From Primula veris (lineage: Eukaryota; Streptophyta; Magnoliopsida; Ericales; Primulaceae): a stretch of DNA of 64,000 nt. The position numbers and the translations under genes are program-made. Below the pieces are notes generated by a model. That model saw only the letters and a program-made list of their open reading frames with translations. It did no database searches and was not told the origin of the DNA. This document shows, piece by piece, positions 22,801 to 33,300 of this stretch (position 1 is the first letter of the stretch; each line of letters opens with the position of its first letter). The DNA lies in contig OY821740.1 in the NCBI GenBank assembly GCA_963682055.1, forward strand, positions 35,298,795 through 35,362,794. The letters run 5' to 3'.

Positions 22801-25800
22801 TTTCACTTTTTTGCAACACTTGGACAACACTTCGGCGCCTATCACGTCTCTTCAAAAGGGGTTCATTTACATTAGTTAAATTTCTCGTGTTCTCCAGCGA
22901 GCCTCCAATACCAGTTGTTTTGTCATTTATAAGGCCACTGATGGGGAAACCACTTTCAAAGTTATCAAGTTCGGACTTCTCATTTAAAGAAACTCTCATA
23001 AGACTTACTTTGTTGACTTCTTGTGGACCGATAGGATCATTTACCTCTACATTTTTGGTAGCAATGACAATATTTTTAGATCGGGGCTTGAAAGTTTTAC
23101 TGTATTTCGAGCATTTTGAAGATACTGCCGGTTCCATTTTCACCATAACAGAAGATTTATTTCTGCGACCATCAATAGGAGAGTCCAAACTACCATCTTT
23201 GTCATCCCGTAGCTGCTTTTCGATTTCTAGAGCGTGAAGAATAGCGTCTTCTCGGCGTGCATATTTTTCTCTCTTCTTCGGAGGCATACCGAAGGCAGAT
23301 TCGGCTCTTTCAATACATTCGTCAAATTCACCGCAACGGAAGGGTTTTACGCGCTTGGATTTTTCCAAATTATACCAGTCCCTAAAAACAATTTAAGACA
23401 AGGGAATAATAGTGAAGTTGCTTATATTATGTGTATCTTAGCAATATAGTATTTGAAGGATTGTAATGTCAACGTACTTATATTGTGTATCTAAGCAATA
23501 TATTATGTGTATCTTAGCAATTAGTTAGATGCACACAGATTGTAATGTCAACGTACAATAACTCGTCATATGCTAACGAAAATACTGCAAGAAAGAAAAG
23601 TATTTGAAGGATTTATATGGTAAAAGGAAGTGTCGGGAAGCATATTAGAAAAAGAGGTCAAAATTTCAGTTTTGAAAAGGTATGGCAAATTTTCAAAGTG
23701 TGGTCTGTAGCTTAAGAAAAAAAAACATATAAATAAGCATCAAATACTACAGGAGCTGAGGAGCAGAACATGGATAATTTCCATAATTAGATACATGCTA
23801 TACTGTGTAAGGTCTGTCATAAACTTTTATTTCTGCATTGAGCAAAGGCCAATAGAATCAAATTGATAAACCTGTAAATCAAAACATAATATTGGTCTAT
23901 CTGTAGTTACAAGAGAATGGTAATTTACCAGTGATGTCATTTTTCACTTGCAACCCATAAACTTCATCTGAAGGTCGAGAGAAAATGTAAAAATTCTACA
24001 AATGCAAATAGAAAGCCCAGTAAAAAGCATCACAATTTCTCCATTGATATTCTTAATTACCCATCCCATAAACAAGAAAATCATTTAAATCCAGTGACGA
24101 ATAAACCGTACATTTCTCTACCCTTCTGATTGCCACAACAGACCAGAGTGCTACCTCACAAAAGCTACTTCCTTTGTAGTGATGGCTATAAGTCTTCAAA
24201 AGCATAAAGATATTCTGAACCTTTACCCCTGACATGTTACTATACAATATTTTTTAAAAGGGTTTTTTTATTTTGAAATTTTAAATGACAAGGAAATCCC
24301 TACCCTGCAAGGAACTATCAACTATGAAACTAGAACTTCATTTTAAATGATTAACATGAAGAAGAACCAAGTGCCAGCATCAAGTACATATGAAAATTAA
24401 AGACACCAACTTAATTATCCATACATATGAACCAGACCATATAAGCCAGCATTGCCCCTGCGTATGTTTGGTCGCAGCTACTAACTCGACCATTTTCTGT
24501 ATTCTTTTGCTTTTAACCTGCTGGGTATTTGGCTGCCAAGCTTATTAGTTGAGGTTTTCACCCATAAGCTAGAAGCTTTAAGCTGGATTACCGATTATAT
24601 AAATCGGGAAAATTAGCCTTTTTGCTTAGATCGCAATTGGAGAAGCACTATATAGATGAAGACGACATTTGAAACCTAAAACCAACAAATCGTTACCCAT
24701 CTAGATGTAGGCGACCATATAAGTTGCCCATATTTTTTTATTTTAGTTTCTCTGGTTGCAGCTTGTAAGCTCAACCCTTCTGCTTGTTTTTGAAGTTATC
24801 CAGCTGTGCATTAGGATATCAAAAGGAGAGATTTTTCTACTATTCAACCTATAAGCTAAAGGCTTTAAAACATATTGTAAGGAAATTCTTAATCTGTGAA
24901 AAACAAAACTAACTTTCTCACTTAAATCTACAACCTCAAGCTGCGAAGGATAAACAAGGATGAAATCTCTAGGATTTGTGTCGAGACACATCAACTACAA
25001 CAGCAAAGCAAGCAAATAAGCTAGCATTTCCCTACAGTGTGCTTGGTTGCAACTTTCGAGCTTAAAACTTTCCGATATATTATTTTAACCTGCTATGCAT
25101 TCGTTGAGATTTTCTACTTATCAATTATCATATAGTAAGCCAGAAGCATAGAATATTTAAACTGGAATTTTAATTGTTTGAAAGCCAATCAAAGAAGTGT
25201 TTTATGGCTTATTTTGCTACTGCGTTTTAGAAAAGGCTGAAATTTAAGAAAATTAAAAAAAAAATGCTGGCTCCACACACCTTAAAGCCTTCTTTATCTT
25301 TTGAGCGCTCAAAACCAGAAAAAAAGCACAATTTTTCGCAGATCAACCAAATGCAGCCTACCTTTCACTAAAAACAAAGAAATACAGATATGTAGTAAAC
25401 TTAATATCTGCACACAAACATACAAGAAAAATACATACATAGATACAAAAAGAAGCAAAAAGCTCACACACTGGCACTTTCTCTCCCGAGGAGCTTAACC
25501 AAAGTCCCCGACCTAGGTGACATGAGATCAGATTATCGTAACTAAGCTCGAATATAGAATTTTAGAAGAAAAAATGTCTTCACCCACCTTAAACCTTATA
25601 TTTTTTTGAACTCCCCCAAACCAGAAAAGAATACTTATTTTAACAGAACAACCAACTGCAGTCTACCATTCAACAAAATGAACACAAAAAAGGCTACTAA
25701 CTTAACTCCTGCAAACAACCAAACAAAACATATACACACATATATACATATATAAAGATACAAAAAGCAGCAAAGAAAACTCACATACTGGCATCTTCTT

Positions 25801-27977
25801 TACTGAGGAGCTTAACCAGAGTTCCCTAGCCTAGGTGACATAAGATCAGACTATAGTAAACAAGCTCGAATTAAGATTTTTCGGAAAAAAATGGCTTTAC
25901 CCACCTTAGAGCTTCTATCTTTCAACTCCCCAAAACCATAAAAGAACGCTTCTTTTAACAGAACCAAATGCAGTCTACCGTTCAACAAAAAGAAACACAT
26001 AACAGCTACTAACTTAACTCCTGAAAACAACCAAACAAAACATATACACACACATATATATACAAAAAAGTAGCAAAAAACTCACACACTGGCATCTTCT
26101 CTACCGAGGAGCTTAACCGGATTCCCCAACCTAGGGGGTAGGAGATCAGACTATAGTAAATAAATTCGAATTAGAGTTTTAAAAAAAATGGCTTCATCCA
26201 CCTTAAAGCTTCTATCTTTCAACTCCCCAAAACCAGAAAAATAACACTTTTTTTAACAAATCAACCAAATGCAGTCTATCATCCAATAAAAAGAACAGAA
26301 AAACAGCTACTAACTTAACTCCTGCAAACAACCAAACAAACAGATACATACATACAAAAAGCAGCAAAAAAATAACTCACGCACTGGCATCTTCTCTACC
26401 GAGGAGCTTAACAGGATTCCCCGACCTAGGGGGCAGGAGATCAGACTACAGTATATAGGCTGGAATTTAGAGTTCTAGAATAAAAATTGGCGTCACCACT
26501 TTAAAGCTTCTATCTTTTTTTAACAGAACAACCAAATGCAGTCTACCATTCAACAAAAAGAACACAAAAACAACTACTAACTAACTCCAGCAAACAACCA
26601 AACAAAACATGAACACATATATATAAACTAGTAATCGTTACCCACGCGTTGCGTGTGCGATGCGTGGTATATATATGATCCGGGTAAATAAATTTTTAAA
26701 AAGTATATTGATAAATGAATATATTAAATTAGAAATCATGAGTAATATAATGTTCTTGTTATACAAAATACACATAAAACGATTTTATTTGGTATATGAT
26801 TATAATTGTTTTGAAAAGATAATGATTTTTGTGTGTTTTTATATTTTGAATTGAATAAATGTAAATAAGTAATTAGTAAAAAAGAGTGGGGGTATTTCCG
26901 GAAAAAATGGGCAAAATTGGGCAGCCTCATTTGTCTTGGGTTGGCTTGGGTTGGCTAATTATAATAGAATTATACAAAAAGCAGCAAAAAAAAAAGAAAA
27001 AAAAACTCACACACTGGCATCTTCTCTACCGAGGAGCTTAACGGGAGTTCCTGACCTAGGCGACACGAGATCAGACTATAGTAAATAAGCTGGAATTTAG
27101 AGTTCTAAAAATTTTTTTGGCTTCACCCACCTTAAAGCTTCTATCTTTTAACTCCCTAAAATCAAAAAAGAACACTTTTTTTTAGCCGAAAACCAAATGC
27201 AGTCTACCATTCAACAAAAAGAACACAAAAACAGCTACTAACTTAACTCCTGCAAACAACCAAACAAAACATATACATACATCTATATATATATATAGAT
27301 ACAAAAAAAACTTACACACTGGCATCTTCTCTACCAAGAAGCTTAACCGGAATCCTCGACCTCGGGGGCACGAGATCATACTATAGTAAATAAGCTGGAA
27401 TTTAGAGATCTACAAAGAAAAAATGGTTTCACCCACCTTATAGCTTCTATCTTTCAACTCCACAAAACCAAAAAAGAACACTTTTTTTAACAGAACAACC
27501 AAATGCAGCCTACCAGGCTACCATTCAACAAAATAAACACAAAAACAGCTACTAACTTAACTCCTGCAAACAAGCAAACAAAACACACACATATATATAC
27601 AAAAAGCAGCAAAAAAGCTGACACACTGGCATCTTCTCTTCCGTGGAGCTTATTCTATCTTTTTTTTAACAGAACAACCAAATGCAGTTTACCATTTAAC
27701 AAAAAGAACATAAAAACAGCAACTAACTCAACTCCTACAAACAATTAAACAAAACATATACATATAAAAATACAGAAAAAACTTACACACTGGCATCTTC
27801 TCTACCGAGGAGCTTAACGGGAGTTCCAGACCTAGGCGAGACGAGATTAGCAGCTGACAGCTCAGCAGCCCCCAGTATTTTCCCAGGCCACCACGACCCA
27901 TTTCTCCTCCGCACCCAAACTATCGAACCCACACCACAACCCACCATACTCATCTCCTCCTTCTCTATACTCCCCAT
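19830..27977 (-). CDS. PWWP-domain protein, PEAT-complex PWWP (At1g51745-like)
   Basis: Four exons: 27787-27977, 22543-23381, 20853-21207 and 19830-20403; 1959 nt, 652 aa. All junctions have GT/AG and phases agree. Exon 1 encodes the start of the PWWP fold (VGSIVWVRRRNGSWWPGKIL, then SPRSGTPVKLLGREDASV); exon 2 completes it with DWYNLEKSKRVKPFRCGEF and CIERAE. The remainder is long, charged and probably disordered, with basic runs (LLKRRDRRRS) and an acidic Glu/Asp/Ser stretch near residue 335. The pattern and length match the plant family of Arabidopsis At1g51745/At3g03140/At3g21295, nuclear PWWP subunits of the PEAT chromatin complex that binds histone tails and affects silencing. Intron 1 (23382-27786) is peculiar: it holds seven copies of the exon-1 end with its donor. 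Confidence 0.9.
25468..27786 (-). repeat. Tandem array of about 300-bp units, each with a copy of the exon-1 3' end and donor
   Basis: Exon-like pieces lie at 25468-25532, 25785-25850, 26086-26150, 26381-26445, 27011-27075, 27316-27380 and 27623-27652 (truncated), before the true exon end at 27787. Spacing is 295-317 bp, apart from one gap of 630 bp that contains a Helitron-like insertion. Each unit consists of the exon end plus about 240 bp of following intron. On the minus strand the pieces read like [L]xxPRxGxPVKLLGREDAS(V/A) and end at a donor: GTGAGC, GTGAGT (four copies), GTAAGT, GTCAGC. The copy at 27011 keeps the exact exon-1 peptide; the one at 25785 has a frameshift and stop. Confidence 0.92.
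26625..26967 (-). mobile_element. Helitron-like non-autonomous element
   Basis: On the minus strand the right terminus ends with a GC-rich hairpin (CACGCAACGCGTG) followed about ten bases later by TTACTAG and a T. Hairpin plus CTAG is the Helitron 3' signature. The other end is TC-like (TCTATTATAATTAG, minus strand). It is about 340 bp and AT-rich inside. A diverged relative lies at about 52530-52870 and shares blocks such as 'gttatacaaaatacacat' and 'ttgaattgaataaatgtaaa'. It sits inside one unit of the exon-boundary array. Confidence 0.65.
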
Positions 27978-30341
27978 TTCACCTCACTCACACACTTTCT
28001 CTATATCTATATCTATTTATCTTTAAAAAAAGGTCAAACCACAAAACCCAGATTAGCACCAGTCAAGAATGAGCCGGTGATGACGTGGCACTTATATGAT
28101 CAAGGTAAAGACTCCATTTCTAGTTCAGAAATGTGGATTTTTTCCATAGCTAGGGATTTTTTTCTTTCTCTCTCTAAAACTGGTCAAATCACAAAACCCA
28201 GATCAGCAACAGTCGAGAACGAGTCGGTGATGACGTGGCACTTATATGATCGAGCTAAAGGCTCCACCTTTAGTGCAAACTCAGAAATTAGGGCTTTTTA
28301 AAATTCTCTCAAAAATAGGTAAAATTGAAAACCCAGTTCGGTAGCAGCAGGAGTAAAGAGATAGGTGACGTGGTGCGAAGATGATCGGAGAAAGAGGTTC
28401 AATTGAGGACGAATTGAACTGGGTTTGTGAAGATTAGGGTTAGGGTTTTTTCAATTTGGGGGAAATCGAATTTGGTGAGAGAAATTAGAGAAAAGGGGGA
28501 TTAAATATAAGTGAGAATTGGGAACTTTAGTACAGTTGGGTAGTGGGTGTTGATTGTTTCTATATATGTTTCATCATTTGTAAAATGTACCGTACTTGGT
28601 TTTTATTTTTATTTTTATTTTTATTTTTTATTTTTTGGTAAAGTTGTATTACTATACTTTTGTTGTCTGTGTTGACTGTTAAGACATGAGTCTGTGAACT
28701 TAATACGACTTTTGTTGCAAGTTTAGTTGGCAAGCATGTACCAACATGTACCAACTTTTGTAGTAATATTTAAATAGATTTCAAATCCAAATTTTTGATA
28801 TTTAATTATCATAATTTTATACTGAACGGTGTTTTTTCCTAATATTATACCCGTCAAATTCCTTATTATTATAGTCCGACGTGTCGTCCTAATATTATAC
28901 CCGTCATATTCCTTATTATTGTAGTCCGACGCGGCGACGCAACCTAGTTAGCATGATTGTAATTGTAATATAGATCATGGATACTCCTAATAAACAATAA
29001 ATAGTTATAATACGGTTAATACCTTTAACATTAATAATTATTCCTATTAATTACTCCATATATTTACTTACCATGGAAAGCAAACATTGTGATAGTTGAA
29101 ACAAACAAACAGGCTGCAATTGAAATTGTGAGAAGCTGCTATCCGTCCTGGTTATTGGTTCTGATGAAGTCGTGGCACTTTTGTCAAATCGCAGGATGGT
29201 GCTGGACTTGTCGCTTCATTCCAACCGAGTAATTTTAGATTGTGGTGTCTTGAAAGAATTTGACTCAATCCCAGAGCATGTCGATGCAAAATTGTTCTCA
29301 AGTATATATGGAACGCTAGCTTTCAATGGCGAAAATTCTTCATATCATTATTTAGAAAAAAGTTACTCTTTTGTATTGATTCTACAATTCCTTCTCTCAT
29401 AGATTGAAACTATTCTTCTTTTCCTTAATAGTTGCTTTTTTGAAATGACAAATGAAAGCAAGAGAGTAAAACAGTATGGTCGTACTCCCATGAATCCATG
29501 TCATTGAAATGGCGAAGAATAGTTGTATACTAGTCAATTCGACAATCCAAATACAAAAAGATAACTGCAAACATGGAGGAGAGAGCGGGCACCTACTAAA
29601 ACACAATTTTAATTGCATTCTATAAACTTTGTCAAATCTAAAACATATCAAAAAGTCATTCAAATACAACATTGCCACTCCTCATTCATCACTTTACCAC
29701 AAGTACTCCCTTTGTTTAAACCTATAAACACATTTCTTGTCCATTTTTTATTTGCTTACGTTTCTTTCCCTCGTCTTTCTCTCATGACTTTTGACTCTCC
29801 TCCACTTGGTCACCATCTGAAACCACTGAAGACGATGATGCAACTGTGTTTCCTGTAACGCCAGAAGATGATGTAGCACCAACGTCGATACCTTTCCCTG
29901 ATTGTGATCTTAAAAGTCGAAGCTGGTTTTGCAAGATCTACAGAAAAAATGAAAATGGATGGCAAGTCTCACAAAAGCAAAATTTGGAAAAATTGATACA
30001 ATGGTTCCACAACTTATTAAAGATCTCTTTGAAATTAAGTGCTTTGGCTGATAATGAATTGTACGCTCAGTGTTTGCTTATTTGCTTAAAAAATGTCTTC
30101 TTCTGATTTACCAGCATAAAAGGTAAACATTTCTTTATTTTAAGGCCTGAAGAAATAAGTTAAGCCCAGCGTATCCATTAGCTCAAAAGAGCCAACTTAT
30201 TTGCTTAACAGCTGAAGCCAAGACAAGCACTTAACTTGAATCAATAAGATTTTAACGATACAGAATAGAAAGAATAAGAAAAGATGCTCTCTTGACCAAG
30301 ATTCAAAAAATGACACCACAATGATAACAGTACTGAGTGGA
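27978..30341. other. PWWP gene promoter region plus unrecognised coding remnants
   Basis: 28040-28440 holds three related promoter repeats with TGACGTGG (separate entry). 28590-28640 has (TTTTTA)n. 28830-28950 has a short duplicated block ('cctaatattatacccgtca'). Plus strand 29140-29360 is open and reads VLVIGSDEVVALLSNRRMVL and later LDCGVLKEFDSIPEH; plus strand 29800-30100 reads SIPFPDCDLKSRSWFCKIYR. I recognise neither. They have protein-like composition but no clear start or splice structure, and may be captured gene fragments. 29700-29715 (tactccctttgt) resembles a Stowaway MITE end. Confidence 0.45.
28040..28400 (-). promoter_or_regulatory. Three repeats carrying TGACGTGG upstream of the PWWP gene
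   Basis: TGACGTGG occurs at 28081-28088, 28231-28238 and 28366-28373, spaced 150 and 135 bp. The first two lie in clear duplicates ('acaaaacccagat', 'cggtgatgacgtggcactta', 'tatgatc', 'ctcc'); the third is more diverged. The ACGT core with flanking TG/GG is a typical bZIP (C/G-box hybrid) site. Position, 100-400 bp upstream of the start codon at 27977, suggests promoter use; this is an inference. Confidence 0.55.
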
Positions 30342-33300
30342 TCAGCAAAAGAAGTATTCTACCTCAATTTGATTCTGAACCAGTAATTTCTGGGCCTCTA
30401 ACTGAGAGACCGATAAACTCGCAACACCGCCAAACCTCTTTGCATTGTTTGTATCTGTACTTTTAAGATGTTCTGGTCCAATGGAATCTGAGCTTGTGTT
30501 TGTAGCACTGCCCTGAGATCCAGGTGCTTGGGGAACTAAAGCGTAACCAGGAGACCTGTCCTCAAGAAAAGATTAAAGAATCATTCTCGATTACATAAGC
30601 TAGGTAAACTTTTCACCTACTTTGACTAAGTCAATCCTGAATAAGTCTTTTCCCATTTACCTAATGCCCAAGGCCCTTCTTCTTTTTTAGGTAATTAAGA
30701 AATATTAACGAGATTGATTATTATGTTTAAATATTTATACACACATATATACATACATACATATATATATTTATAAACAAGAACAATATATAAACAAACA
30801 TAAATTTCCAATCCAATCATCATGGCAGAAAGAAGAACTGATTGCCCAAAACTGAGTTTCCAAACCCAAGGTTATGTTCAACTAAAGCCTTAAGAGCATG
30901 TTTAACGCTGGTTGCTTGCGTTGGGTAGAGCCGCGCGCGGAGCAGCGCACCATCTTTATCGGAGAAGATTGCCGCTGCTGTAGCGGTGGCGTATTGGTCC
31001 CCCTTGCCCTCCCTGTGAGTTCGCTGCCGACAGGTAATGCTATCCCTTCCCTGTTTTTGTTTATATATATGTAATATATATCTATATATACATACATGCT
31101 TACCTTCAATTAAATTCGATAAAAATGAAAAAAATGTTTTTTTAATTCATAAATTAACAGTAAATAGTTTCTTTTATTTATAAACCAGTTTTAATTTTTT
31201 TAAGGAAAACATTACTTGTTTATTAAACATATTTTTATATAAAAATAGATTTAAATTTTAAACACCAATAAAAAATATTTGCTGTTTATTAGACAGTTTC
31301 AAATAATAGTTGTATCGTTTATATTTTTTTCATCAATATAAAAAAAAAATTGTTTATTATTATTTTATATTAAAATATTTAAACTCCGTGTCTAAACCAA
31401 CACAAAAGTTGACCCGTCGTTCACCACGAACCAACAGTCGCTCCACTTACTAAACCAACACCTTAAACTAACACACCGTTAAACATGCTCTAAGGCACCT
31501 AAAGGCACTTAATTTTATATTTACATATTAACCAAGACAATGTTATTTACATTTTTAAAGCACGGAAATTTTCACCACATCCATCGTTAATGTGAAGTTA
31601 AACAAAGTATCTGTTAACCGAAAAATAGGTTTCCGCACCCACGGTTAGTTTCAAATACCCTGTTTACAACTCAAGAACAAAACTTGTAGACAATCAATGC
31701 ACTTGCAAAAAAAGTGTGAACAATAATAACATATTCTGTTACAAAGATCTGTCATCATAACCATGCCATAGATTTATTTAACAGCAAGCCAATTATAGCA
31801 CATAGAAAATTGGTAGGCGCAACTGCCACCCAAGCAGTCTTTTATGTTGTGCACAGATTTGTATATATAGCATAACTCACAGAAAATATGGCAAATATTC
31901 CATATATTATAGTTTCCACGATTATTCAATAGGAAATGAAACTACATACCAAGCCACTGTGTTTGGAGAAGGATAAACAAAGGATCTCTCGTATATCGAT
32001 GCAGCAGCAGCAGCAGCTCGGAGTCTGGCCTGGTGCTGACTTTGGGCATCACGTGCTACTCCACTTCTTTCTGTAGGATTTTGCGTTGATGTAGTAGCAG
32101 CCCCTGTCCCAGTGAAAGCAATAATATTAGCTAATATCCTCGCATGTATGAAGTCATTACCACAATCTATGGGAATTTTACTACTTTTTACACCAACCAA
32201 TTCATGTTTTGTCTGGTTCTGTACACCAACCTAAAGGTTTTCTAGTTTTTATACACTTTCGTTCCATATAACTAGAGAAAGTGACAATAAACCCCGTTAG
32301 GCTTGTTTAGATAATCGATAATATACCTGCAGCTAGTCTAGAAGATTAATACGAAACCTACAAGTTAATAGTGTAAAAGCGATTGGTTAACATAGAAGCG
32401 ACGTCGCGTTTTCCATTAAAATTAGCGGAAGCATAAGAAAGAGATACCAGCAAATCTATTGGTTAATGCACTAACAGATAACCATTGATAGGTTTGGCGA
32501 ACTAAATTGAAAGACTGGATAGGTTGGGTCAAACAGTAAAAAGACCACTCAGATTACTACAATCCCCAACACAGGAGTCGGCTTCTTGAAATGCAAATAG
32601 ATGCATACTTTAATTTAAAGGTTGCATTCAAGACCATGCCCTGAACCAAAAATTGGCAATAAAAATCGAGTTTAAGAAATTCAATGTCTCGTATAAATCA
32701 TACTAAAACTTTTGATAGCATGACTCCACAACTAAAATGGAAAACTATTGTTTGGTAGCATATGATGCTATGAAAAACGCCAGAGGACCTGTTCTGTTAT
32801 CACTCATTCCAAAGTCTAAACTCATTACCACGTTAGCAACTTCGTTCACAAACCAAACAAAATAATAGGATCAGTCATCAGCAACTCAAACCTGTGTGGC
32901 TGATTCACCATTGTAGAGAAACATGATGAATGTTTACAGCTAAAATTTTCTGGCATGCTAAACATAATTAAATAACAAACTTTACCTTGTTGATGAATAT
33001 TTGCACGGGATCCAGAGATATTAGCCCCACTATCAGGGGGAGCAACTGGCGCTCTGCAAGTAGGACATGTGTGCTGGCGCTCTAGCCATGATCGTAAACA
33101 ATGGACATGAAAGAGATGCCCACAATTAAGTTTTTTAGCTGTAGTCATCTCCTCACGACATATGATACAGGTCGCATCGCTTCTGCATGAATTTTAAAAG
33201 CATATCATATTAGTAATTAGTATAAAATATTAGCAATGTAACAAATTTCATAAGTGTTCAGTATAGCTACAACTCTTGTTGGGTTGTAGACTTGTCTTTA

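Noticed and set aside
22647..23237. 196-codon plus-strand frame
   Set aside because: It is the antisense shadow of PWWP exon 2, which has homology, splice sites and phase on the minus strand.
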